DNA of 21,963 nt from positions 1,385,586-1,407,548 of the forward strand of contig BFEA01000287.1 of NCBI GenBank assembly GCA_003427395.1. Reading direction: 5' to 3'. The notes beneath the pieces were generated by a model that saw only the letters and a list, made by a program, of their open reading frames with translations, was not told where the DNA came from and did not search any database. The stretch is from Chara braunii (lineage: Eukaryota > Streptophyta > Charophyceae > Charales > Characeae). Position 1 is the first letter of the stretch. The number at the start of each line of letters is the position of its first letter. Position numbers and translations under genes: made by a program. Below are positions 1 to 10,927 of the stretch, one piece after another.

Positions 1-284
1 ACCACAGAAGTGGTGCAAGAGCAAGGTTGTACCAGTCCCTCATCATGGTGATGAGGGGTGGGCACGCATTGTCGATGGGAGAAACCGGTGGTAGTAGCCC
101 CGAGCAATGGCCAGTCACTACACCTTCCCCTACCCCCCCCCCACCCCCACATAGCGGTGTCTAATGGCCAATATTGTCGATGCATATTAACCAACAACAT
201 CAACCAAGGTCCTGCCAATGCTAGCTTAGGGGCCCAATGAGTTATCTCTAACAAGTAGAACACCGAGCTTGCCCAGGTACGTAC
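1..284. other. No gene recognised; C-rich tract
   Basis: I see no convincing coding sequence here. The open frame at 58-240 (+) is low-complexity and proline/histidine rich because it crosses a nearly pure C tract at about 129-149. It could be the body or flank of the tRNA-derived repeat that starts at 358 and runs leftwards, but I find no poly(A)-like tail to support that. Confidence 0.5.
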
Positions 285-358
285 GTGAGGCCAACATGGA
301 TTGAACCCACGACCTCTTGAATGCACCTTTTGTGCCTTACCAACTAAGTTAGGCCCGC
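285..358 (-). repeat. tRNA-derived (SINE-head-like) fossil
   Basis: On the minus strand this 74-nt segment has an RNA polymerase III box A-like element (TAACTTAGTTGG) at tRNA positions 8-19. A box B-like element (GGTTCAATCC) follows about 33 nt later, at tRNA-like spacing. The segment's two ends contain GGCC and GGCC, which can pair as part of an acceptor stem. The anticodon stem does not fold and the D stem is imperfect, so this is not a working tRNA. The usual source of such sequences in plants is a tRNA-derived SINE or a tRNA pseudogene. No SINE body or tail could be delimited. Confidence 0.5.
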
Positions 359-1747
359 AAAACTTTTGGGCTAAGTTTTGTTGCATTACCATAGTAAACT
401 CTAACGATTAGATAATAATACAAATTTAATTGTCCTCCTTATTCACCACATATAACCATTATTTTGTATTTTTTTACATTCTTTTGTTTTGTCAAATACT
501 TTTCTCCTAGGCTAAAAGCTGGGTCGTTCGAGTCAAGGCTGCTCGGTCGTGCAAGGACCAGCGAAGGTCCACGCCGGAAAAAGAAAAAAAAAAGTATGAA
601 AAAATACTATGTTATGTAGAAAAATAAATTGAACAACTTTAGCCTAAGGATCACATCAAAATTTTTTACCAGTTTTTAAATAAAAATAAATTAAAAACAT
701 ACTTTAATTTTTATTTTTTTTATTTGTTTTTGGCTTGGCCGGGCAAATGGTCTCGGCCCACTATGGTAGCCTGGGTTTTCTCAAAATTTGATCATTCATT
801 AATGAAGAGCATTTCACCTTTGAGGGTATTTTCGTAGTACAAAAAAAATTATAATGTTTATTCATATTTTTCTTATGAAGATTCTCACCCCCAGTCGGCC
901 CTGCCATGTTGGGCACCCGGGTGTGACGCCCATGGTACCCAAGTGTGAATTATTATTTTTTATTTTTATGCGCTCTCCTAGAGGACCCCTAATCCGAGCC
1001 CATTTCATTTTTTGTGAGTTGGCTGTCAAGGGGGGGAAGGGGGGGGGTATAAAATGGTTTTAGGGGCTAAAGGGGTTTAAAGAGGAGTACCTTGTGTGAT
1101 TCTGTTTTTTTTTTTTTTAATCTTCAATTCTGTGCGGAATTAGAATATGACCCTCAACCAAAAGTCATTTGTATTTCAATTCCATACAAGTTATTTTTTT
1201 TATTTTTTTTGCGCTGCGGCTGCCCAGAACCCTATCTGGGGTTCATGCCCGACTAGGCACTTGGGCATAGATACTGGGGCCCGATTGAAAGTTATTGGAA
1301 ACTCGTCCAGCCAAGCCCAAAGCTCGACAAAGCAGAGTTCACTTTCCGTAAAGGAAAGTGAGCACGACAGCCAAAGCTCATTCTGGTTGTGTGGTTGCTG
1401 GCGGCAGTGCCGTTGGTTTGAGCGTTGGAGGCCGCTGGCTAGAAGAGGCACACAGGGGCGTTGATGGTGCAACAGGCACTGAGGATCCATAATCGGGCTT
1501 GCTCAGTGGAGACTGGTGATGGTGGTCCTTGGGTGTCGGTGATGCACAATGTGGGAAGTCAAGGGGTGATGCAAGAGGAGAGAGAAACACGTACCTGGTG
1601 TATGTTGGCAGTCTGCATTGGTGACGTCGTCATGTACATTGGTCTTCGACATCGAAGTGCATTAATGTAGTGTAGGCTAGTATAGGTGCTGAGTAGATAC
1701 TAGGCTGGGCGTTGAGCGCCAATCGAAAAGAATGACATTCGATATTA
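359..1747. other. AT-rich intergenic sequence, no gene seen
   Basis: This stretch has long A/T runs (for example 684-730 and 1108-1118) with short GC-rich islands at 510-580, 885-945 and 1205-1285. The overlapping frames at 1147-1464 (+) and 1200-1490 (-) show no family resemblance and are probably chance. A G-rich tract followed by TATAAAA at 1048-1054 could be a promoter, but no gene follows it. Confidence 0.45.
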
Positions 1748-1920
1748 TGTTGGTATGAACAGAGAGTGTCGACATTGACATTTTAGTTCATTGTATTGCC
1801 CTTATTTGGATGATAACTTGGTGCATTGTGTTTTTTGCTTGGTACACGACTATCTGAGTTACAACGTGATTTTGTAATTTGGAATTTTGTTTATCGCTCT
1901 CGCTCATGTTCCTTGCAATT

Positions 1921-1933
1921 TGGTATTAGAGTT
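1921..1933 (+). other. Primer binding site, initiator Met-tRNA type
   Basis: The sequence TGGTATTAGAGTT matches the TGGTATCAGAGC class of plant primer sites, which are complementary to the 3' end of initiator tRNA-Met, with one C-to-T change within the first eleven bases. It lies three bases after CA at 1916-1917, the expected LTR terminus. This site would prime minus-strand DNA synthesis during retrotransposition. Confidence 0.65.
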
Positions 1934-3389
1934 GGTTCGAATATCATTGATCATTAACGCTGACATCTTGGTTACTTTGTGCGTTTACGAAACTTCTATG
2001 CAGTGAGGATACTTTGACGCCGACTGTGTTGGTCCATTCCGGGTAGACGGGAGTGAGACCGGAAGGCTGTGGCGACAACAATGTTTGTTGTGGCAACAAT
2101 GAATGTATGTGGAATGATGAGGGTATGCATACATGGCATTTTAGCTGAGGTGACACTCCGTTATGTTGTGCGTGGAACCGAGGCTATGACTGGTAAATAG
2201 TTCCTGATAACTTCCAAGGCTGTCCTTAAATTGACTCTTGATCAACAAGGTTGTCGGTGTAAGGCTCGTTGCACGGGAGGATAAAGAAAGCTTAGAGTTG
2301 GCCATGAACGGATTCCTAGGCACGAGGGTAGGCATAAATGCACACCTTAGACACCGCTGCTTGATGATGCAAAACAGGAACATCGGATGGAAGAGAGAGA
2401 AGATTCCAATTGGTACTCGAATACAATCATTATTATTTATATTTCGGCCTACATCTGCGCAAGTGTTTTATTTTCATTTTGATTAGTTGAGGTGTTTACA
2501 TACTGTTAATACCTGACATACAACAACACAGTAGTACAGTAGTAGTTTACCATGTTGTTTATTGCTGTTGTTCGAGAACTGGTCCAAGAAGAAGTAGCAT
2601 CATTTACAAAGTTTGTATATATCCTGTTTACACCGCTTGAACTGCGTTCAGGTAACCATACCAAATGTTCATTTATTTATTTATCTTTCAAATTTGACGA
2701 ATCCTATGTTGTAGTAGGTTCCAGTGAGGACACTAGTGAAGACAGTGGTCTGCTATAGCTGATGAGCGGATGGAGTAGTGAGGTGAACAGCGATGACGTC
2801 AGAGGTTGACATGGTGTAGTACCTGTAGAGAGCACACCAAATACAAGTCTTACTACATGGTCAGGGAACCTACCGTGTGCTGAAAATAGAGGGTAATGTT
2901 GGGTCTGGGAGGCAACAACAACGACCGTGTGGGGCCTAACAGATAGGCCCTACAAACTGTGATACGGTCTTCCTCTGTATGTGTAGGTTAGACAACTGTC
3001 TCTTGTCAGATGGTTGACTCACAATTTAGTCAACCACTTTAGCTTACTCAGACCGACCTGGAGATTCAAGAGGCATTAGACATCCGAATTCAACTAGCAG
3101 CCGAAGTCAGTGACGCATAGGACAAAGAAGCCATGCTAGCGAGTTGGGGAGACAATGACGAGGCTAGGCTAGAAGGGATGGGTAAGAATGGCTATGCGGG
3201 CATGCAGAGTAGGCATGTAGGAGTCCAAGTCCGAGTAGGAGAGTACAGGGACATCTTTCCTTGCCAGCCACGTTTTGATATGGAGGGTGAGGGAATGGGA
3301 AAATGTTTCCATCCTCAGGTACGTTGTTGAGTGTCGGGACTCCAAGGCAGCCTGTGCCAATTTCACCATCGATGTTGAAAGTATAGCTG

Positions 3390-3683
3390 GTGTCAGGTCT
3401 TTCTATTCCTAGGTTTGGTATTGGTCCATCACACAAGTTTTTAGTACTAGGTATGCAGGCTCAACAAACTTATTCTTCTTCTCGGATGTCTGCTGCCACA
3501 AAGCAGCTACAAGTCTCACAAGTTGTGCTACAGGTGACACTGCAGAATGGTGGGAAGGACCCATCAGTTCCAGATGCGGCGTTAGCACAAGTAGTGTTCT
3601 TCTACAGGTTTATGAAGGATGAGGCCCTCGACGTTTGGTTGAGGAAGGTGTCGACGAATATTATAAACCAAGACAAGCGTTAG
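3390..3683 (+). pseudogene. gag-like remnant, uncertain
   Basis: This 97-codon open frame lies 1.5 kb downstream of the Met-tRNA primer site, where gag is expected. Its second half, with segments such as FYRFMKDEALDVWLRKV, has the amphipathic, tryptophan-containing character of capsid-type gag helices, but no diagnostic motif is present. The same frame continues after the stop at 3681-3683 into a basic, serine-rich stretch with a further stop near 3733. I cannot assign it to a family. It may be chance open sequence within a repeat. Confidence 0.2.
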
Positions 3684-3950
3684 AGGAAGGAAGTAATTGT
3701 TGCAGCAGAAAGGTGGTTAGATGGGTTAGTATAACAGGATGAACACGACCAGGACTCCACCTCTCGAGCTGAGGCCCGATGTCTTAGTCCACGGTGTCGG
3801 GCGGCCGCAAACCAGTCGGTCACCCAAAATAAAACCAATTGGGCCTTCAACCGAACGCCCAGTTAAGATTCTTTGGGGATTTTTGTCAAAACTGTCGGGG
3901 AAAATTAGGGGTCCTGAGATGAACTATGAATTCCCCGTCATCAACCACTA

Positions 3951-4843
3951 ATACCGTGACTAACCCTGATAATTTGATATCTTGGGCAATTGCCTCTACC
4001 GCGCCTGATGCTTGCCGTTTTTGCGTGATCTGAGCCTGTCTTCGAATCAACCAACCGCGGAATGAGGTATGCGAGTAGGCCTTCGCGCGGTCTTTTTCAC
4101 GCTGACCAGTTGACGGGGGAACAAAACTTAAATTTTGTTTAATTTAATGATGAAATTGGAGATGAGCAATAAAAATAAAAATAATAAAAAAAGTTGAAAA
4201 CCAAATGATTATTTTAGAATTTAATATTTTCTAACCAACCATGCTCTCGTTGATTCCAACTGGAATTTACCTATTTATTTCTCCTCGTTAATTTAAACAG
4301 ATTCTCTCTATTTATTATCCCCCACTAAATTCTATCAAAAATTTTCCTAATTATTATCCTTGTCATGACCTTGCTATATATTAAGTGTGTGTGCGGATCA
4401 TTGAGTGGTTCGTGGTGATGGCGGTCCGACGGTAGCCCGACTACCACGGGTATTTGGCTAGCTATGGTATAGGCAACTGCGGTTCAGAACAATTATTTTC
4501 GGTACAGTCACCGGACCGGCATTGGTGAAACTCTTGGCAGTCCGGTATTATTGTTTTTGGTACAGATACTGGTTCGACACTGACATGGCACTGGGACAAC
4601 ATGGTGATCTAATAAAATTAACATGCACGAACGAGGCACGGGGGAGAACCGATCAGCACATGACTGATTACTGCTCATCTAATAAGCGTAAGAGCCAAGT
4701 GAAGCATGGGCTAACTCATTCACCTACGAACCTTGGCAAAATTCAGACCCTTCAAACTCGTCACTTCCATGCTCGGTTATTGAGTACGGACGAGAGACAA
4801 GTCTTATTGAACATAAACCTGACCGTCATCCGAGGTGAATACG
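3951..4843. other. AT-rich spacer, no gene recognised
   Basis: The stretch 4130-4370 is strongly AT rich with homopolymer runs. The open frame at 4522-4854 (+, 110 codons) shows no recognisable motif and ends in the AATA microsatellite. Nothing else is supported. Confidence 0.4.
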
Positions 4844-4844
4844 C

Positions 4845-4892
4845 AAATAAATAAATTCATAAATAAATAAATAAATAAATAAATAATAATAA
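4845..4892. repeat. AATA-type microsatellite
   Basis: About ten AAAT/AATA tetranucleotide units grade into AAT and AGT trinucleotides at the right end. It is interrupted once, by TTC near 4856. Confidence 0.9.
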
Positions 4893-5055
4893 TAGTAGTA
4901 AAATATTAATCATGTATAGTGAAGTAATCAGGTGCGGGCTGTAAATCACGTACGAACCACCTATGGGCAATCAGGAAATCAATCAATATGTGGGACAACG
5001 AGTGAATCAACGCACAAGAGATAAGTTTATCTTTTCATATTCTGGCTGAGTTTGT

Positions 5056-5056
<1 letters not shown>

Positions 5057-5139
<83 letters not shown>
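5057..5139. repeat. (CA)19(GA)22 compound microsatellite
   Basis: A pure CA dinucleotide run (5057-5094) passes directly into a pure GA run (5095-5139). Open frames across it encode alternating Ser/Leu, Cys/Val or Thr/His and are artefacts of the repeat. Confidence 0.97.
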
Positions 5140-5142
<3 letters not shown>

Positions 5143-6240
5143 GAGAAAACATTGGGGAGTGAAGACTAGTGAGGTCGTGAGCAGCGGACACACTGGTGAG
5201 AGACACGCACATGACCATATGAGACATCGAAAAAAAAACCTGGATGCAGATGGGCGCCAGGTTCGTTCACTGCTCAGGGGTCGTTTTGAATCGGTGAGAA
5301 TCTGCACCTATATGTGCATGCAAGAGGGGGAGAGAACAAAATGCACCTTTCCTCGTTTTAGCTAAAGATTCATTCAGGGAGAGCATTAAAGACAATATGT
5401 TCGTTTTTGTATTCTTGCTTGGTGAGTGAACGTGGTAGATAAGAATATGGCAACATATTTTTCCATATTCCTGCACAAGGTTCATGCTCATTGAGGAAGA
5501 AAATGAGTGGGTTGTAATACAATGAACAAAAGGAATATGGCAACGTATTGGAGGTGTGCGCTGCAAGTGGGTTTAAGCATGCTAGAAAGTATGGAGAAAA
5601 CAATGGAGTACAGAGAAACTGGCAGAAGTATCGAAATACCGAGATTGCCACTTTGTTTACCTCATATTCCAAAAATGCCATGTGGTATTCAACACTTGAA
5701 TTCCTGTCGTTTCCTATGAATTTTGATTTGCACCTTGGAGGGACACGCCCTCATCGCGAGTGGGGAACCTAACCTCATTCAATTATCTTAAGGATAGTGT
5801 GAGTTGGGTGACTTATGTCTGAGTTGAAAACCTTGTTTCTGAGCTACAATTAAATGCCGAAACTTAGCTGCTCGACCAGTTGGTGATACCATGATGAAAA
5901 ACAGCCACATCAGAGCCCTGACGCACGAACAACATGAATAGATAAGCAACGAGTGGGGTTGATTCGTTGGTTCAGGTTCAATGATCACCATTGCAAGCTC
6001 CATGAATTATCAGCGTGTAGTGATCCAGTAAGCATTCAGCGGTACACATACACTCAAACTCCATAGGCTCTATTCAAAAGAAGGAAGTGTTCGAAGCTTA
6101 ACAAACTGTGAATTACAATACACAAATGACTGAGCTCATAAGACTTTAATCAACTAGGAAAGTGTTTCATACTCATTGGACTGTGTTCTATTTACGAAGG
6201 CATTCGAACTCACCAGTCCTCGATAAGTTTATTTAATTAT
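5140..6240. other. No gene recognised; possible LTR upstream part
   Basis: Several overlapping frames exist on both strands (for example 5370-5681 minus and 5507-5719 plus), but none has a recognisable domain and they shadow one another. The right half may belong to the LTR that ends near 6436, whose left boundary I cannot place. Confidence 0.35.
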
Positions 6241-6457
6241 TATTTAATAATTGTCATTTTTCAATGTGAGAGAGAGAGCATCCAACCCAACTCAGAGCGG
6301 GGGCATGACAGGCAGTCCAAACCCCATCTCCCCGCCGACCGCTAAGGACCTCGGAAGCGGGTGCAGCGGGTGACAAACATTGTTGCCCCTGGTTTCAGTG
6401 AGCAATAGACTATTCCCTTCCCGGGTTTTCTCACAGTTTTGGCACCGTTGCCGGGGA
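6241..6457 (+). mobile_element. 5' LTR end of Tat/Athila-like Ty3/gypsy remnant
   Basis: The segment ends in TCTCACA (6430-6436), a plausible LTR terminus. Four bases later comes a primer site of the Asp-tRNA class. It is more GC rich than its surroundings. Within plants, Asp-tRNA priming is characteristic of the Tat/Athila branch of Ty3/gypsy elements. The LTR start was not identified, so the left coordinate is only where GC-rich sequence begins. No polymerase region follows directly. The gag remnant at 8450-10386 could belong to the same element, but 2 kb of non-coding sequence separates them. Confidence 0.5.
6440..6457 (+). other. Primer binding site, Asp-tRNA type
   Basis: TGGCACCGTTGCCGGGGA matches the plant TGGCGCCGTTGCCGGGGA primer site in 17 of 18 positions. 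That site is complementary to the 3' end of tRNA-Asp and is used by Tat/Athila-type Ty3/gypsy retrotransposons. The match is too long to be chance. Confidence 0.8.
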
Positions 6458-8448
6458 GGGGACAACACCCCCGAGGCCTCGGACTTCCCCATCAAAGAGG
6501 GGGTGCAAGAGCAGAGGAAAAATTCAAAATAATCGGTTTAATTAATTAATTGATTGATATTTGTTTGATTAAATATTTGTTGTTTTACATATCTGGTGAT
6601 ACATAATTCTACGGGCAAAGCATACCTGGACCAAAGATGACGGCGTCAATTTTTTGAAAAGTCTGAGACCTTCGATGCTCATAACCGTGCATTGAAACTC
6701 AAGTTATGAAATTTTATTGATTTTTTAAAAATTTTGATTAGAAAAAAATATTTTATCTTTTATTTATTTTACCGAAAATTGGAGTGGAAATCGTGATTAT
6801 CTACCGAGAGCAAAGTTGATCGAGGAAAGTTTCCCAAAATTTTGAAATATGTTTCGGGAGAAACTGACGTTGGATGCGACGGCAGGTGCTCCAACAATCC
6901 CGTTAATATTTGATTTAAATTACCAATTTTTTTTTTTTTTGCTTTTTTTTATTATTACTAACAAAAGTTAATAATTTTTTTTTTTTATCCATTGAAAAGT
7001 TTCGCTATACACCCGAGTATAAGTGTGCCAAGTTTCCTAGCGTGAAAACGTTTGGCGGCGTGCATGCGGGCGAGCGCAAAAGTGGAAACCCTAATGGCTC
7101 GAAACTCTACTTAATCATCTCTGCGATGATTCTCTCTCATCTCCTTACACCTCTGATTAGGCGATCTCGGACGGTACTCTCTACCTCTATCTATCGTGGT
7201 TGACTTCATTCTACCCTTCTCTCGCACAACAACCATTGACTGGGTCGGCTAATAACATGTGATATGTCAGCCACTTCCGGCTTCTCATCATCGTTCAGTC
7301 TCTCACACGTCGATGGAGCCTGTCTAAAGCGTTCCTTAAGCTCGAGAAAAACTCGACCTGGTGACGGATGGTGCTCTGCCATATCTACCTGAACTCCCAT
7401 GGTGTCGGATTCCATATCTGGTGTAAGTGTCTCCTCTGGAGCCCAGACCTAATGAATAAGCCCGTGTATGACTGTCTAACAATCCTTAGAGCTATAAGTT
7501 TGTGTTTCACACTTAACGAACGTTAAACTAACGAGAATCACTCATCCAACCCGGGCCTATGATGAACTACTCTCTTATGTCTCCATCCTACTGGATTTGT
7601 TGGCACAATTCAAGATGCTCTTCCATCCATCACGGTGAGATAGAGCCCCGACCTAATGTGAGAGTCGTCAAAAAGGGTTAACCACCCGGACCCGTTGATT
7701 TGGTCGGACTAAAGCACTTATACTTGTTTTAGGCGGGCGGGATGAGGGACACCTCTAACTGTTGACCGTCGTAAGAGAGAAGGACGACTTATAATTATTA
7801 GAAATAGCCAAGTGAGATAAGATTAAGACATATTAGTAGACAAAATTATAGAAAGGACTAGAGAAGAGACGTCGAGGCGGTTTAACTTGAGATCGATCTC
7901 CTGTCGCGGATCGAGCGAACCCTTGCGGATCGGAGTCGGGCCGAAGCCACACTAATCTCCTCAGCCGTGTAGTGCGAAACAAAGTCTAGACTGATCTTAA
8001 ATAGGAAGAGGTGTTGAAATCCGGTTTAAATAGAATCTACATGCCTGATTCCAAAAATGTTCAAATAGAAGGCATGTGCTCTATTTGAGGGAAATAAGTT
8101 CCCTCCAATCTATGCGTTATCAAAAAAGATGATTTATCAACCGATCATAAATATAAAATGAATTTTAATTAATTTTAATTTTAATTTTTTATCTTTAATT
8201 TGCTATTTTTAAAAATTTAACGATTTTTTTCCCCCTAAATCATTTGATATTTTTTAACCTCTTTTGAGGGTTCAGAATGTCGGTTTTGCGCGGGGAAGGT
8301 CTCAAAATTTTCGAAAAAACTTTTGAATAAAATCCCTCCCCGTGTGCACCGCCAAAAACCACTCAGATTTTTAATTATAGAATAAAGCAGTAATTTTATT
8401 TAAAGCAATTATTGTTAAATTGCTTTAACGAAAATTCCCTCCGCAGAC
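6458..8448. other. AT-rich non-coding stretch, retroelement leader or LTR-like
   Basis: No coding sequence is supported. The minus frame at 7206-7415 has no recognisable motif. The stretch 7085-7210 contains AAACCCTAA followed by pyrimidine-rich sequence, as seen at some plant transcription starts. There are short near-repeats, such as gagcccagacctaatga (about 7438) and gagccccgacctaatg (about 7644), and GGTCTCAAAATTT at 8299 and 8462. These suggest retroelement leader or LTR sequence, but no boundary can be drawn. Confidence 0.35.
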
Positions 8449-10386
8449 TTGTCCCCCGGAGGGTCTCAAAATTTATGGAAAATTGAACCGTTGAACTTTG
8501 GTCCAGATATCTGTCGGCCAAAGCCGTTTGGTTCTGAAGTTAAAAATAAAAGAAGTGTAAAGTGCGAGGCTAAGGGACCGACGCTGAAAGACTTACGAAG
8601 AAAATTTATATCAGCTCTTCAAGCATGCGGATATCAGGTACTCTATCAAAGATGTGGGGAAACTGAGGCAGGAAGAGGATGAGAGTGTTTTAGTGTTCAG
8701 GAGGAGGTTTGAAAAGATGTCACATGTTCTGGTGGCAAAGGTGCACCATTTTCACCAGTTAAAGCAGAAGGGGATTCTGAGAGATCTTTCACCGATTGTC
8801 TCGAATTTTCGATGGTCCTTAGACTGGCTATAAGGGATGACACTGACGAGTATAAGGACCTGGTCTGGACTGCATTGCACCGCAGGGAGGGTCTCCGGTC
8901 GCCTTTTCGTCCTTCCAGTGTAGAGAGGTGCCCAAATTTTAATGAAAGGCATTGGGCAGACCACCAATACCCCCTTGATAGACCCAGAGAGCGGCGAACA
9001 AACATCACAGACGATTCAGACCTTAGAGAGATAATCAAGGGCTTGGCTCGACAGATCGACATGATAGAGGCGAAGACGAAGAATGTTGGTTATCAGGTGA
9101 GGAACGGTCCGTCGAAGTCGCTGAGGTGCAATCGGGTTAGGACCGGTCCGGCGTACTTGCTGAGGTGGGATAATCGACACCCATGACCGTGGAGAGATGC
9201 GAAGGATAAAAATCCTCGGACACTAGTCGATTATCGATCGAGGGAGCATGAGTATCATATAAGTCGCAAGGATCCCCCTAGGAACAAGGATGAGGATCGA
9301 GATCGACGGGTTGGCTGTCCTAGAGACTATACGAGAGGTAGAGACAACGAGTATCGATGACACGGTCAAATGTAGATCTACCCTCACAATCAAAGATATG
9401 ATTGAGGTTTCGAAGACCTCCGACATGCAAAAAGTATCCTCAGAGTCTAGATAGGTATGACCATGTCATGAAGAGAGACCGACGCGACTATTCTCACGAG
9501 CGATATGAGAGAAAAAATGTTGACCGAGATCGTCATGATGGTACCAGAGGCCAACGTGAACGAGAAACCGCCTCACTTGGCCCAGGACCTCGGAATACTC
9601 CGGCATCAAGCAGGCACAGAGGATATAGACGTGTCGAGGATGGATCATCTTCTCTCGGTAACACATGCGTCTATTGTTGTTCGGATGACCATGTTGGGAG
9701 GGATTGCCCCGATCTTCAGAAGGCAATAGACTATGGCATAGTGGAACTTGAGGACCGAAAGGACAAAGGAGGCCGACAATCTGAAGGATCCATCAATATT
9801 TCCTTCGAAGAAGGAGGACGTGGAGGTCAGACGAGCGGTGTTGGACAAGGTAAAGGAGACGGTAAAAAATCGGAGTGTCAGAATTCTTTTACAGTCAGCA
9901 GACAAGACGCCTATAGTGCCCATCCACGTCACATCGACCAAATCATCGTGGACTCCTTCAAAGAAGAGAGTTGATCCAGATATAGTCATAATGGATTGAA
10001 AGGGGAAGAAAGAGGAACGAAAAACATTCAAGTTATCGCCACAAAAACGATCCCCGGTGGGAGTTGCTGATACGACAAAGCTTTTGAGGCGGGCACCCAG
10101 TCAGCCTAAGCAGTGTTCCATATTGACGACATCTGGACCAGCAGAAGATGAACTCCTATCTCTTACTAGTACGAGCGAAGTGCCTATACCAGGCACGGTG
10201 CTTATCGATCCCAAGCTGGGAAACCCTATGCCTTTCACCGGTAAGATTTTGACTGATACAGGACAGAAAGTGGATGAGCCTTTTACCGACGATGTTTCAA
10301 TGACGATGTTATTCGTGGCACCCAGGGTTAGAGCGGACTGTCCTGTGTCTGTTTTGACGGTCGAAGGGACATCTCTCATGACATGA
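8449..10386 (+). pseudogene. Ty3/gypsy-like gag pseudogene
   Basis: Coding-like sequence runs through several frames. 8449-8608 and 8812-9186 share one frame. The intervening 8609-8850 uses another and contains a capsid-like stretch (ESVLVFRRRFEKMSHVLV). 9402-9760 is in the third and carries the CCHC zinc knuckle CVYCCSDDHVGRDC at 9666-9707, followed by PDLQKAIDYG. From 9748 the first frame resumes and, after a stop at 9998-10000, continues to 10386. In Gypsy elements this order (capsid, zinc knuckle, linker) packages the RNA genome. At least three frameshifts and internal stops make it non-functional. No protease, reverse transcriptase or integrase follows; LINE sequence comes next, so the pol end is missing. 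The element could be the one primed at 6440. Confidence 0.65.
9666..9707 (+). other. CCHC zinc knuckle of gag
   Basis: Fourteen codons match C-X2-C-X4-H-X4-C exactly (CVYC, then H, then C). This is the nucleocapsid RNA-binding knuckle of retroelement gag proteins. It is intact despite the frameshifts around it, and it anchors the identification of the surrounding pseudogene. Confidence 0.8.
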
Positions 10387-10927
10387 TTTAAGCTCAAGAA
10401 AGTGGTATCATGAAGACTCTGCTTAACGATGAGATGGTTCTTCAGAGAGTGGTGGGTGCTGCTGCGGACTGTCGAGCCTTGTAATCCTTGAGAACGTCCT
10501 TCTTCGGTCAACGATTGCAGTTTTGAGAGAAGAGAAACACCCTTCGAAAAATAGCTTGAGACAAGACTGATGGGTGTTTGTAGGGCTAAGTTGTGGGGTT
10601 GGATGGTTGATGAGGTCTGGTGTGTGGATTCATGGTTCGGGTGGGTTCGACTCAAGGTGGTTTGTGTGGGGTTGATGGGGCTAGTAATGTGAAGGAGGGG
10701 AGAGAAGGGTCTGGGGGGGGTTAAAGGGGGTTAGGGCTGTGTGGTTTCTTATATTGGGGATGAGGTCTGTGTGGGTTTAATGTTTGGCGTGTAGTTTGTT
10801 AGTAAACGTTTGTAATATGCTGTCATAGGGGGCTAAGTTGTTGAGGGGGGGATGTTTGGTCTAGATAGGGGCGAGAGAAAGTCGATTGTGCTTGTTGTGT
10901 GCCTTTGGTATGGAAACATGTGATGCT
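10387..10927. other. G/T-rich spacer between gag and LINE; G-quadruplex-prone tract
   Basis: No coding sequence is supported. The minus frame that overlaps the gag end is antisense to it. The plus strand is G/T rich, and 10697-10736 contains four or more G runs (4, 8, 5 and 3 Gs) with short loops, which could form a G-quadruplex. The right part may be the 3' untranslated region of the minus-strand LINE, whose stop codon is at 10928-10930. No poly(T) marks its end, so the LINE 3' end may be lost. Confidence 0.4.

Larger units (their letters stand above)
1748..3950 (+). mobile_element. Decayed LTR retrotransposon (Met-tRNA-primed)
   Basis: A plant-type primer binding site at 1921 sits three bases after a CA dinucleotide that fits the end of a 5' LTR (1917). 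One possible LTR start is the TGTTGG at 1748, giving a short LTR of about 170 bp; another TGTTGG near 1603 would give about 315 bp. Downstream are only broken frames, the best being 3390-3683. No second LTR copy was recognised, so the right end is a guess placed where coding-like sequence fades. It could be a solo or truncated element. The clade cannot be assigned from the primer site alone, because Copia and many Gypsy elements both use initiator Met-tRNA. Confidence 0.45.

Noticed and set aside
528-580. Second tRNA-like element (GTTCGAGTC box B-like) followed by an A-rich stretch
   Set aside because: No box A at the right distance upstream and no cloverleaf pairing.
1048-1054. TATA box promoter
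   Set aside because: TATAAAA follows a G tract, but no supported gene or transcript start lies downstream, and AT-rich DNA gives many such matches.
5027-5365. Overlapping frames with Ser-Leu, Cys-Val or Thr-His-Arg-Glu runs
   Set aside because: They are readings of the (CA)n(GA)n microsatellite.
10101-10655. 184-codon minus-strand open frame
   Set aside because: It is largely antisense to the gag pseudogene, is Ser/Thr/Leu-rich without motif, and has no homologue I recognise.
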